From UBA1140 sp964409295 (lineage in GTDB: Bacteria > Campylobacterota > Campylobacteria > Campylobacterales > Sulfurovaceae), in contig CAYPCV010000113.1 of assembly GCA_964409295.1 (NCBI GenBank), positions 1 to 19,346 on the forward strand: a DNA stretch of 19,346 nt, in the 5' to 3' direction. The translations under genes were made by a program, and so were the position numbers. This document shows positions 6,528 to 14,169 of the stretch, piece after piece (within the stretch, counting starts at the first letter, position 1; every line of letters starts with the position of its first letter). The notes under the pieces are model-generated. The model ran no database searches, had not been told where the DNA came from, and was given only the letters and a program-made list of their open reading frames with translations.

Positions 6528-7625
6528 ATGAAATTAGAAAAGAAAATCGCATATTTTACCAACCCTCTCTATTTGGAAAGTGGTAGAATCCTAGAACCCT
6601 ACCAAATTACCTATGAAACCTATGGAGAAATCAATGCAGATGCTTCAAATGTGATTCTAGTTTGTCACGCCTTGAGTGGTTCAGCACACGCTGCAGGACT
6701 GCACGAAGGAGATAGAAAGTCAGGTTGGTGGGATGGACTTATTGGTGATGGCAAAGCTGTTGATACTCAAAAATATTTTGTTATCTCAACGAATGTTATC
6801 GGTTCATGTTTTGGAAGTACAGGGCCAATGGACAGTGACTATCCTAGCCAACATCCCTTTCGTCTAAAATTTCCTGTTTTAACCATAAAAGATATGATTA
6901 AAGCACAAAAACAACTTCTTAGTCAATTAGGAATTCATCATCTTTCTGCAATTATTGGGGGGTCTATGGGTGGGATGCAAGCCTTACAATTTGCTGTAGA
7001 TTACCCTAATTTTGCAGATAAAATTATCTCATTGGCAGCAACCTATGCCACGCAACCTTGGGCAATTGGGTTCAATAAGGTTGCTATCGAAGCCATCCGA
7101 AGAGACCCTCGTTTTAAAAATGGAGAGTATGAAAAAGATGCCTTCAAAGAAGAAGGCTTAAATGGATTAGCCATTGGTAGAATTGCAGGACATATATCCT
7201 ACCTTTCTCCTCATTCAATGGAAGATAAATTTGGACGTAACTATGTCAATAATGATGGTCTATTTGAACTATTTGGACGTTATGAAGTTGAGAGATACAT
7301 GGAGTACAATACTGATAATTTTTCACGCATATTTGACCCTCTCTCTTATCTTTATATTGTCAAAGCAATTAATACCTTTAATTTAAGTCGAGGGTATGAC
7401 TCACTGCATGAAGCGATATTACGGATTAAAGCAGAAGTTACGTTAATCTCATTCTCTAGTGATTATCTATTTTTCCCTAAAGAGATGGAGCATATAGAGC
7501 ATATGATGAAGCGAAATGGACAAACATCTTACTATTATGAGATAGATAGCAACTATGGACATGATGCTTTTTTAGTAGAACTCGATAAATTTTCTGATAT
7601 TATAAAAAATAAATTAATGAACTAA
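6528..7625 (+). CDS. metX: Homoserine O-acetyltransferase
   Basis: The 365-residue alpha/beta hydrolase-fold enzyme transfers acetyl from acetyl-CoA to homoserine, the first committed step toward methionine by direct sulfhydrylation. The opening FTNPLYLESGRILEPY (10-25), the nucleophile elbow GGSMGG with Ser146, Asp312 (SSDYLFFP) and His345 (YGHDAFL) form the expected triad. I choose the ATG at 6528 because MKLEKK leads directly into the family opening. An in-frame TTG at 6510 would add six residues that overlap a possible -10 box. No clear ribosome site is present for either start. xseB follows after 10 nt. Acetyl rather than succinyl specificity is inferred from the pairing with metY. Confidence 0.94.
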   Translation: MKLEKKIAYFTNPLYLESGRILEPYQITYETYGEINADASNVILVCHALSGSAHAAGLHEGDRKSGWWDGLIGDGKAVDTQKYFVISTNVIGSCFGSTGPMDSDYPSQHPFRLKFPVLTIKDMIKAQKQLLSQLGIHHLSAIIGGSMGGMQALQFAVDYPNFADKIISLAATYATQPWAIGFNKVAIEAIRRDPRFKNGEYEKDAFKEEGLNGLAIGRIAGHISYLSPHSMEDKFGRNYVNNDGLFELFGRYEVERYMEYNTDNFSRIFDPLSYLYIVKAINTFNLSRGYDSLHEAILRIKAEVTLISFSSDYLFFPKEMEHIEHMMKRNGQTSYYYEIDSNYGHDAFLVELDKFSDIIKNKLMN

Positions 7626-7635
7626 AGGCTAAATA

Positions 7636-7839
7636 ATGGAAACAGCTACCTTTGAACAGAAACTAGAAGCATCAAAAAAATTATTAGATAAACTTATGGA
7701 TCCAGCAATTACATTAGAAAAAAGTTTAAAATTTTATGAAGATGGAATAAAAGAGATAAAATCAGCACAAAAAATGATAGAAGAAGCAAAAGTAAAAATA
7801 GAGTTGATTGAAAAAAACAACAATAAAGTAAAAGAATGA
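7636..7839 (+). CDS. xseB: Exodeoxyribonuclease VII small subunit
   Basis: The 67-residue, lysine- and glutamate-rich, fully helical product matches XseB: FEQKLEASKKLLDKL, then an ALTLEKSL-like turn (AITLEKSLKFYEDG) and a coiled-coil tail. XseB binds XseA to form exonuclease VII, which degrades single-stranded DNA from both ends. The length is normal. The ribosome site AAAGG overlaps the metX stop, and the gene end overlaps the next ATG by 4 nt (ATGA), so metX, xseB and the nitrilase-fold gene form one operon. xseA is not in this window. Confidence 0.9.
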   Translation: METATFEQKLEASKKLLDKLMDPAITLEKSLKFYEDGIKEIKSAQKMIEEAKVKIELIEKNNNKVKE

Positions 7840-8642
7840 AAAAATTAACCATTGCCGCACTGCAACTTCCTACCTTGGGAATGCAAGCAACAAAACTCGA
7901 TTTTTATCTCTCTAATGCATATACTAGAGGTGCAAAAGTTGTTCTATTTGGAGAGTATGTTCTTAACCATTTTTTTAAAGAGTTGCCCAATATTCCTATG
8001 CAAATGGTTAAAGAGCAGAGCGATAAACACATTGAATTACTTAAAAAATTTGCACAAAAATACAATATGACATTTATTGCTCCTATCGTCATTATTACTA
8101 AAAACAAATATATCAAAACCATTGTAAAAATTACAACAAGCTCCTGCTCTTTTTACAAACAACAAATTCTTATCCCATATACTCATTGGAATGAAAAGAA
8201 ATTTTTTTCCAATAAACCCAAAGCATTACGTTCACCTCTAACCTTTAAAGTGGATGGTTTTAATATTATGGTTATGGGTGGATTTGAACTTCACTTTGAT
8301 ACTTTTTGGGGTTATGTAACAGAAAAAAAAATAGACCTTGTCCTACTCCCAACTGCCTCGACCTTTGATTCTCATAATCGTTGGCGTGAAATTATGAAAA
8401 CCAAAGCATTTCTTCATGGTTGTTATATTTTACGAGCAAATCGTCTTGGCGAATACTCAGACAAAGATGTTAAATGGAAATTTTATGGGGATAGTATGCT
8501 TGTTGAACCCTCTGGAGAAGTCTACATGATGCTCGAAGATAGAGAATCCATGCTGGTTGAAACAATTAAGAAATCTGTAATTAAAGAGCATCGAAAAACA
8601 TGGCAATTTGAAAAAGAGTTGAATATTAGAAAGGAATTATAA
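7836..8642 (+). CDS. Nitrilase-fold (carbon-nitrogen hydrolase superfamily) protein lacking the catalytic Cys
   Basis: The 268-residue product aligns by eye with the nitrilase superfamily along its length. It has IAALQLPT at the N-terminus, Glu40 in FGEYVLN, Lys108 in YKQQILIPY, and the KAFLHGCYILRANR segment that matches the usual RAxENxxYxxxANR. The nucleophile motif CYDLRFPE is replaced by GFELHFDTF, so Gly149 stands where the catalytic cysteine should be. The usual amidase reaction is therefore not expected. The protein may be a regulatory or binding member of the fold, or may use another residue. It is translationally coupled to xseB (4-nt overlap) in the metX operon. A frameshift is unlikely because the frame is intact on both sides of the site. 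Confidence 0.8.
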   Translation: MKKLTIAALQLPTLGMQATKLDFYLSNAYTRGAKVVLFGEYVLNHFFKELPNIPMQMVKEQSDKHIELLKKFAQKYNMTFIAPIVIITKNKYIKTIVKITTSSCSFYKQQILIPYTHWNEKKFFSNKPKALRSPLTFKVDGFNIMVMGGFELHFDTFWGYVTEKKIDLVLLPTASTFDSHNRWREIMKTKAFLHGCYILRANRLGEYSDKDVKWKFYGDSMLVEPSGEVYMMLEDRESMLVETIKKSVIKEHRKTWQFEKELNIRKEL

Positions 8643-8743
8643 CATATTATTAAATATTATAATTAAGTCTGTTTCAGTTTTTTTAGTTATAGTTAAAGCG
8701 ATGATTTTTTTCGTTAGCTTTTAATTTAACTTAATAGTTAACA

Positions 8744-8752
8744 TGTTACAAT
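8744..8752 (+). promoter_or_regulatory. Extended -10 promoter of the response regulator gene
   Basis: TG-T-TACAAT forms an extended -10 element. Transcription would start near 8759, leaving a leader of about 26 nt with the ribosome site AGGA (8772-8775). The element covers the earlier in-frame ATG at 8743, which argues against that ATG as the start. Confidence 0.55.
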
Positions 8753-8784
8753 ATATTAAAAAAGAAGGAATAGGAAAAATTAGT

Positions 8785-9330
8785 ATGAATAATGACTTAA
8801 TGAAAATTGTTGAAGAGACAAAGAAACTAAAAACATTAGTATTAGAGGATGAGCCAGAAACAAATGAGTTGATGTGTAAAACACTCCAAAACTTTTTCTC
8901 AGACGTACAATCAGCAGCAGATGCGAATGAAGCAATGGAGCTTTTTGAAAAACACAGTCCAGACATTATCTTCATTGATATTATCTTACCAGGAAAAAGT
9001 GGTTTAGAAGTAGCAAAAGAGATTAGAGAAATTAATCCTAAACAGATTATTGTAATTGTATCTGCAAGTAATGATATGGGGAACATCTCAGAAGCTGTTA
9101 AAATTGGAGTAAATAACTTTATTAGAAAACCAATTGACACTGATAAAATGATTGATGTTCTTAAAGACATTGTTTCTGATATTAAAAAACAGAAAAAAAA
9201 TAGAACAAAAATCTTTTCTATTACTTTACCTCTTGACCTTTATGAACAAGTTGATCAAGATGCAAAGAGCGAAAGTATTTCTAAAAATGCTATGATTATT
9301 AGAGCATTAAAACACTTCTATAACCTTTAA
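8785..9330 (+). CDS. Orphan response regulator with C-terminal ribbon-helix-helix domain
   Basis: The 181-residue product has a receiver domain (about 16-130): acidic pair Glu21/Asp22, phosphoacceptor Asp65 in IDIILPG, Ser93 in the Thr/Ser switch position and Lys115 in IRKPID. A basic linker (134-142, KKQKKNRTK) leads to residues 143-181, which fit a MetJ/Arc/CopG-type ribbon-helix-helix: a short strand (IFSITLP), helix (DLYEQVDQDAKSE), SISKNA turn and final helix (MIIRALKHFY). A role as a phosphorylation-controlled DNA-binding dimer is inferred. No histidine kinase adjoins it. I choose the ATG at 8785 because AGGA lies 9 nt upstream; an ATG at 8743 has no ribosome site and lies in the promoter. 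A hairpin follows the gene. Confidence 0.85.
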   Translation: MNNDLMKIVEETKKLKTLVLEDEPETNELMCKTLQNFFSDVQSAADANEAMELFEKHSPDIIFIDIILPGKSGLEVAKEIREINPKQIIVIVSASNDMGNISEAVKIGVNNFIRKPIDTDKMIDVLKDIVSDIKKQKKNRTKIFSITLPLDLYEQVDQDAKSESISKNAMIIRALKHFYNL

Positions 9331-9356
9331 AACAGAAGCCTCTTTCTATCAAGGCG

Positions 9357-9376
9357 AGGTTGGCAATAGCCGACCT
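9357..9376. terminator. Hairpin between response regulator and outer-membrane protein genes
   Basis: AGGTTGGC and GCCGACCT pair over 8 bp (one T-G pair) around the loop AATA, just before the facing stop at 9383. Only short T/A-rich flanks follow. It is probably a weak bidirectional terminator for the two convergent genes. Confidence 0.6.
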
Positions 9377-9382
9377 TAAATA

Positions 9383-10000
9383 TTATCTAAATCTTGAACG
9401 TTCTCCAAAAACATACGAAAGATTAATTCCTATAGAGTTTCCATTTGCTGTTATTGTGTTATCTTTTTTTAACTTATACTCAATAAATGTACCCTTTACA
9501 CCCATAGAGAAATTATTTGTTAATCTATATTGCATCTGTATAACAGCTCCAAAAGCATTTTCATACTCATCATCAGCTTTATCATGAAAATAATCTCCAT
9601 CTCTATCATATCCTGTAAAACTACCCTCTAAAGCAGGATTTAAATGATAAGTAAGACCTCCACCCATTTTCCATCGCTTTGATTTAAACATAGCAAGAGC
9701 TGTGAAAGGTACAACATCCCACGTTACATCTCCATTAGAAGCACTCTCGTTATCAAATTTATATCCTATTAAAAACTGAAGTTCTAAATTGGGACTATCT
9801 ACTACTGCACCTACTTCAAAACTAAGCCCCTGCCCTGCACGAACCTTATTAATACTACTGTCATAATAACTGTCATGTTCAACCGTCGCCAAGGTTGTCC
9901 CACCAAAATCGTAACCCATTTGCAAAATAGGATTTAAACTGTCCGATGCATTAAGGGAAGCGAGTGTAAGAAAAGTTAGTAGTGATATTTTTTTAAGCAT
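9383..10000 (-). CDS. Outer-membrane beta-barrel protein, function unknown
   Basis: The 205-residue product has a signal peptide (about 1-18, ending LNA-S). Amphipathic strands with alternating hydrophobic residues follow, rich in Gly and Tyr (for example LSFEVGAVVD, FLIGYKF, WKMGGGLTYHL, FSMGVKGTFIEY, IGINLSYVFG). Size and pattern fit a small barrel of 8-10 strands of the OmpA/OmpW-like class. An acidic loop, YDRDGDYFHDKADDEYE, may bind cations. No ligand or family can be named. AAAGGA lies before the ATG. It is downstream of radA on the same strand with a 59-nt gap, so it may have its own promoter. Confidence 0.7.
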   Translation of the reverse strand: MLKKISLLTFLTLASLNASDSLNPILQMGYDFGGTTLATVEHDSYYDSSINKVRAGQGLSFEVGAVVDSPNLELQFLIGYKFDNESASNGDVTWDVVPFTALAMFKSKRWKMGGGLTYHLNPALEGSFTGYDRDGDYFHDKADDEYENAFGAVIQMQYRLTNNFSMGVKGTFIEYKLKKDNTITANGNSIGINLSYVFGERSRFR

Positions 10001-10059
10001 AAGGAATCCTTTATATTCATTATTAATAGTCTAGTCTCTTTTTGTGTGAAGATTGTGTT

Positions 10060-11409
10060 CTACATCCACTCAACAACTCTAGAGACTTCGTTGGCAACAA
10101 AGCACTTTATAGAACTTTTTTCTAAAGGCTTTGTAGGGACAATCGCTTTTTTAAACCCTTGGGTCTCTATCTCTTTTAAGCGTTGACCCAAAGCAGGAAT
10201 TTCACGAATCTCTCCTGTTAAACTTACTTCTCCTAAAAAAAGTGTTTCAGAGCTAAGTTCTCTATCACGATATGAGCTTAAAATCGCTGCAATAATCGCC
10301 AAATCAGCCGAGGGTTCATTAATTTTAATCCCACCTGAAATGTTAACATATACATCATATGTTCCCAAAGGTAAATCAAGCTTTTTCTCTAACAGAGCCA
10401 AGAGCATATTGAGACGACTATTATCAAAACCTGTTGAGCTTCGTTTTGGGTGTCCATAAGCCTCTGAAACTAAAGCTTGAATCTCTATAATAATAGGACG
10501 ACTTCCCTCCATAATAACAGTTAAAGCTGAACCTGATGCCAATTTATCTTTATTAAAAAATTTACCTGCCATAGTTTCGGCATCAAGTAATCCATTTTTG
10601 GACATCTCAAAAATTCCTACTTCATTGGTACTTCCAAAACGATTTTTAAAGCCTCGTAACAATCGTAGTTCAGAATTAGGGTCTCCTTCAAAATAGAGTA
10701 CGGTATCGACCATATGTTCTAATACTCTAGGCCCTGCAATCGAGCCATCTTTAGTAATATGTCCTATAATAAAAATTGGAATATCCAAACTTTTTGCCAC
10801 ACGCATCAACTCAAATGTAATAGTACGTACTTGTGTTACAGAACCTGGAGCCGATGGGGTCTCTTCGGAATAGAGCGTTTGAATCGAATCAATAATTATA
10901 AAACCATAATTTTTAGATTTAATCTCTTCTAAAATCGTCTGAAGATTAATCTCAGGAAGAAGATACAAATCTTTTTCATTTGCATCTAATCGGTCTGCAC
11001 GCAGTTTAATTTGTCCTGCTGACTCCTCTCCTGAGACATAGAGTACGGCTATCTTTTTTTGAGCAAGATTTCCTGCTATTTTCAAAAGCAAGGTAGACTT
11101 ACCAATTCCAGGGCTTCCACCTATTAATGTGAGTGAGCCAGGAACAATTCCCCCACCTAAAACCAAATCCAACTCTTTACTTCCTGAGGAGAAACGCTGA
11201 ATATTCTCTTGCTGAATTTTAGTAATAGAGATGGCTTTTTGAGTATTAGAATTAGAAGATGTCTTTTTTGTCTCTTCTACAAATTTTATCTGTTCGGTTG
11301 TGAGTTCTACAATCGTATCCCACTGATTACATCCTGTACATTTACCCAACCAACGAGGAGTTTGAAATCCACATGATTGGCACTCAAATAAGGTTTTTTT
11401 CTTTGCCAT
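10060..11409 (-). CDS. radA: DNA repair protein RadA/Sms
   Basis: The 449-residue product is a full-length RadA, a RecA-like helicase that drives branch migration in recombinational repair. Domains in order: a C4 zinc finger (Cys10, 13, 24, 27), a RecA-like ATPase with Walker A GGSPGIGKST (97-106) and IIIDSIQTLYSE, the RadA signature KNRFG (255-259), and a C-terminal Lon-protease-like domain with SSTGFDNSRLNML and INEPSADLA. The ATG has a GGAG ribosome site and a TATAAT box on the minus strand (11437-11442). All key motifs are intact. Confidence 0.97.
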   Translation of the reverse strand: MAKKKTLFECQSCGFQTPRWLGKCTGCNQWDTIVELTTEQIKFVEETKKTSSNSNTQKAISITKIQQENIQRFSSGSKELDLVLGGGIVPGSLTLIGGSPGIGKSTLLLKIAGNLAQKKIAVLYVSGEESAGQIKLRADRLDANEKDLYLLPEINLQTILEEIKSKNYGFIIIDSIQTLYSEETPSAPGSVTQVRTITFELMRVAKSLDIPIFIIGHITKDGSIAGPRVLEHMVDTVLYFEGDPNSELRLLRGFKNRFGSTNEVGIFEMSKNGLLDAETMAGKFFNKDKLASGSALTVIMEGSRPIIIEIQALVSEAYGHPKRSSTGFDNSRLNMLLALLEKKLDLPLGTYDVYVNISGGIKINEPSADLAIIAAILSSYRDRELSSETLFLGEVSLTGEIREIPALGQRLKEIETQGFKKAIVPTKPLEKSSIKCFVANEVSRVVEWM

Positions 11410-11436
11410 CTACTACTCCATAATAACTTTAATTAT

Positions 11437-11442
11437 ATTATA
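11437..11442 (-). promoter_or_regulatory. -10 box (TATAAT) of radA
   Basis: On the minus strand TATAAT lies 27 nt before the radA ATG. A TTGACA further upstream is 29 nt away, too far to serve as its -35 box. Confidence 0.5.
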
Positions 11443-11492
11443 GGACAGAAAAAGAAAAAAGCTTAGATATATGTCAAATTGTCATACATTTT

Positions 11493-12062
11493 TTAACATT
11501 CAGGAATTTCATCTTCATTAGATGCTTCATAAAAGAATTGATACAAATCGTCTGTCCATCTCTCTTGGTAATAGTTTTTTACGTTAGGGCAACTCTCGAA
11601 AATGGTCTCTTTAACCTTATCCTCTTCTAAAATTTCTATCCACTCCTCTTGAGAATGTTTCTCTGCAAATTGAAAAGCAGACATATTACAATCCTCTTTT
11701 AAAACGTATTTAAAAATATTCTTTCCTTGTTTAGGATTCCCTTTCTCTACAGAAATCTCCTCTTTCTCTACACTCAAGCTTATATTATTTTCACGTATAG
11801 TCGTATTAAGTTCTACATTAGTCTCTACTAATACTGTAGAGTTCTCTTCAATAAGAGATGTCTCTTCTTTTACAATATTCAAGGGAGCTATTATAGATAT
11901 ATTCTCCTCTACCTCATTTATTGCCAAATCCAATTCAACCTCTAATTCACTTATAGCTTCTGTTGCTTTATTAATAATTTCATTGGTACTATTTAAATCA
12001 ATAGCATAAGTTAATGTACTACAGAGAGATGAGAGTAGAAAGAGTTGAATGATTTTAGACAT
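11493..12062 (-). CDS. Secreted acidic protein with C-terminal three-cysteine domain, function unknown
   Basis: The 189-residue product has a signal peptide (about 1-20, ending TYA). A low-complexity glutamate-, asparagine- and threonine-rich stretch (21-108) is likely extended or coiled. A compact C-terminal domain follows (113-189) with Cys125, Cys158 and a terminal Cys189. The pattern GKxIFxxxLKxxC...FAxxHSQEEWxxI...CPN...LYxFxYEA resembles a Campylobacterota domain often labelled cytochrome c-like, but there is no CxxCH heme site. This likeness is from memory and uncertain. The gene diverges from pepD and stops 83 nt before radA; a shared function with radA is not implied. Confidence 0.6.
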   Translation of the reverse strand: MSKIIQLFLLSSLCSTLTYAIDLNSTNEIINKATEAISELEVELDLAINEVEENISIIAPLNIVKEETSLIEENSTVLVETNVELNTTIRENNISLSVEKEEISVEKGNPKQGKNIFKYVLKEDCNMSAFQFAEKHSQEEWIEILEEDKVKETIFESCPNVKNYYQERWTDDLYQFFYEASNEDEIPEC

Positions 12063-12097
12063 AAGGCTAATCCTTTTAGTTACAGTGCTTTATTCGA

Positions 12098-12103
12098 TAT
12101 AAT
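12098..12103 (+). promoter_or_regulatory. -10 box (TATAAT) of pepD
   Basis: TATAAT lies 19 nt before the pepD ATG, in the divergent gap with the secreted acidic protein gene. The leader holds the purine-rich ribosome site AAGAGAAAAG. Confidence 0.6.
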
Positions 12104-12122
12104 ATCTTAAAAAAGAGAAAAG

Positions 12123-13388
12123 ATGCAAGAAAAAATTATTAATCATTTTATAAGCTTAACAAAAGTTCCACACTGTAGCCAAAATTCTGATGAATTATTT
12201 AATTTTTTAAATAATTTCGCAAAAGAGAGAAGCTATGAAGTTTCCAGTGACAAAGCACAGAATATATTAATTAAAAAAGGGCTTCCCAAATTGGCTTTGC
12301 AAGCTCATTATGATATGGTTTGCATTGGAGAAGCTCCTAAAATAGAAACCTATATAAAAGAGGGTTACTTGCATGCAAGAAATTCATCATTGGGTGCTGA
12401 TAATGGTATTGCTATTGCCATGATGATGTACTTAATGGATGAGAATATTGAATTAGAATTTCTCTTAACAGCAAATGAAGAGGTAGGATTAATTGGTGCA
12501 GGAGCAATTGATTTAGAATTACAAGCACAATATATGCTCAATCTTGATTTTGAAGATGAAGGAGTCGTCTGTATAGGTTGTGCAGGTGGTGCTGACTTAT
12601 TGGCTGAAAAAACACTGAAAAAGATAGAAGCTTACGATTACTTTTATAAACTTTCTGTTTCGGGGTTAGAGGGTGGTCATTCAGGCGTAGAGATTCATAA
12701 AAATATTCCAAATGCTATTAAAATAATGGCTAGCTTTTTAAAAGACAAAGAGGTGCATATTGCCTCTTGTTCAGGAGGGGAAAGACGAAACTCTATTCCT
12801 ACGGATGTAGAGATGGTTGTCTCTTCAAAAGAGCCTTTAGTCTCAAACCATTGGGTAAAGGTCAAATCTTTTGATACAACAGTAGAGGTCTATAGCAGTA
12901 ATGATTTTTTAAATCTTTTAATAGAGTTTGAACAAGGAGTATATGCTTATAATGAAGAGTTTAACCTACCTGATACTAGTATTAATTTAGCTATTATAGA
13001 GCTTAAAAAGGGTCTTGTAAAAATAGAATGCAGTTCCAGAGGAATGAGTGAAGAGGGATTAGAAGCAATTAATGAAAGAAACATACACCTATTTAGCAAG
13101 TATGGTTTTAAAAGTTCTATAGAGTACAAATACCCTTCATGGAAACCTGAAATAAATGAATTTACCTCTTTGGTTAATCGTGCCATGACCAAAGAGTTTG
13201 GCAAGAGCAAATACGAAGCAATTCATGCTGGTTTAGAGTGTGGTGTTCTACTTTCTAACTATCCAACTATCAAATTTGCCTCTATTGGGCCTACCATTAC
13301 TTCGCCCCACTCTATGAATGAAAGAGTAAAGCTTGACTCAGTAGGAAAAATTTTCAAAGTCGTTGAAGAGGTTATAAAAACTATTTAA
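12123..13388 (+). CDS. pepD: Aminoacyl-histidine dipeptidase (M20 family PepD)
   Basis: This zinc dipeptidase of the M20 family cleaves Xaa-His and other dipeptides in the cytoplasm. Metal-site motifs are visible in order: HYDMVC (His and Asp ligands), SLGADNG (bridging Asp), ANEEVGLIGA (catalytic Glu and ligand), NLDFEDEG (Asp ligand) and SPHSMNERV near the C-terminus (His ligand). GCAGGAD is typical of PepD. At 421 residues it is shorter than the roughly 485 of E. coli PepD, probably through a smaller lid domain. It is monocistronic, and its TAA overlaps the stop of the facing nth gene within the shared bases TTAA. Confidence 0.9.
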   Translation: MQEKIINHFISLTKVPHCSQNSDELFNFLNNFAKERSYEVSSDKAQNILIKKGLPKLALQAHYDMVCIGEAPKIETYIKEGYLHARNSSLGADNGIAIAMMMYLMDENIELEFLLTANEEVGLIGAGAIDLELQAQYMLNLDFEDEGVVCIGCAGGADLLAEKTLKKIEAYDYFYKLSVSGLEGGHSGVEIHKNIPNAIKIMASFLKDKEVHIASCSGGERRNSIPTDVEMVVSSKEPLVSNHWVKVKSFDTTVEVYSSNDFLNLLIEFEQGVYAYNEEFNLPDTSINLAIIELKKGLVKIECSSRGMSEEGLEAINERNIHLFSKYGFKSSIEYKYPSWKPEINEFTSLVNRAMTKEFGKSKYEAIHAGLECGVLLSNYPTIKFASIGPTITSPHSMNERVKLDSVGKIFKVVEEVIKTI

Positions 13389-14041
13389 ACCTTAAACGTT
13401 TCAGAAGTACGACAATATTTTTCAAGAAAACAGGCTTCACATTCAGGCTTGACAGCCTTACATTTATAGCGTCCAAAAAGCACCATCGCTTGGTGTAGTA
13501 GATGCAGGTCAGTTTTAAACTTCTTGCTCAAAGTCGCTTCTGTTTTTGTAGCTGTAGTATCATCACTAAGCCCTAAACGGTGGGCTACTCTAAAAACATG
13601 AGTATCTACAGCCATTAAGTTTGCACCCGTATATTCTATCATAACTACGTTTGCTGTTTTTTGTCCAACACCTGCTAATTTTATAAGTTTTTTCTGCTCA
13701 AGAGGAATCTCTCCATTATAATGTTCAATAACATAGTGAGCCATTTTAATAAGATTCTTTGCTTTATTATTATAAAAAGAACACGAGTTTATATACGATT
13801 TTACTTCATCTATATCTGCATTTGCCAAATCAACAACCGTAGGATATGCCTCAAAAAGTGCAGGAGAGATAATATTTACACGTTTGTCCGTACATTGAGC
13901 CGAAAGCATAACAGCAATTAATAACTCATACAAGTTCTGATAATTCAATTCCGTTAAAGAATTAGGATAGTGTTCTAAGAAGAGTGATTTAATCTCTTCT
14001 ATCTCTTTTTTTGTTGCTTTTTTTATCTTTTTTGTTGCCAT
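13385..14041 (-). CDS. nth: Endonuclease III (DNA glycosylase/AP lyase)
   Basis: The 218-residue product is full length. It removes oxidised pyrimidines and cuts at abasic sites in base excision repair. The helix-hairpin-helix LAGVGQKTANVV carries the catalytic Lys128, and the catalytic Asp146 is in MAVDTHVFRVAHRLGL. The iron-sulfur loop has the canonical spacing Cys194-x6-Cys201-x2-Cys204-x5-Cys210. The N-terminus is lysine-rich. Its stop overlaps that of pepD, so the transcripts converge without room for a terminator. No strong ribosome site is seen before the ATG. Confidence 0.96.
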   Translation of the reverse strand: MATKKIKKATKKEIEEIKSLFLEHYPNSLTELNYQNLYELLIAVMLSAQCTDKRVNIISPALFEAYPTVVDLANADIDEVKSYINSCSFYNNKAKNLIKMAHYVIEHYNGEIPLEQKKLIKLAGVGQKTANVVMIEYTGANLMAVDTHVFRVAHRLGLSDDTTATKTEATLSKKFKTDLHLLHQAMVLFGRYKCKAVKPECEACFLEKYCRTSETFKV

Positions 14042-14127
14042 AATTATTTAACTTTTTTTCTTTGTATAGTATAATTGAAGACTTAAATTTAGTTGAAAGT
14101 ATTTAGAAACTGTTTACTATTTTATGC

Positions 14128-14133
14128 TATAAT
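14128..14133 (+). promoter_or_regulatory. Extended -10 promoter of the ppiC-fbaA pair
   Basis: TGC-TATAAT gives an extended -10 element, placing the start of transcription near 14140 and a leader of about 30 nt ending in the ribosome site AAGG. Confidence 0.6.
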
Positions 14134-14169
14134 TTAGGGATTTTATATATTTATAAGTAAGGTAAAAAA

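Noticed and set aside
8743..8784. Earlier ATG of the response regulator
   Set aside because: It lies within the extended -10 element and has no ribosome site; the ATG at 8785 has AGGA at good spacing.
8721..9170. A 149-codon frame antisense to the response regulator gene
   Set aside because: Composition is that of a mirror frame, with no ribosome site; the forward gene has clear receiver and RHH motifs.
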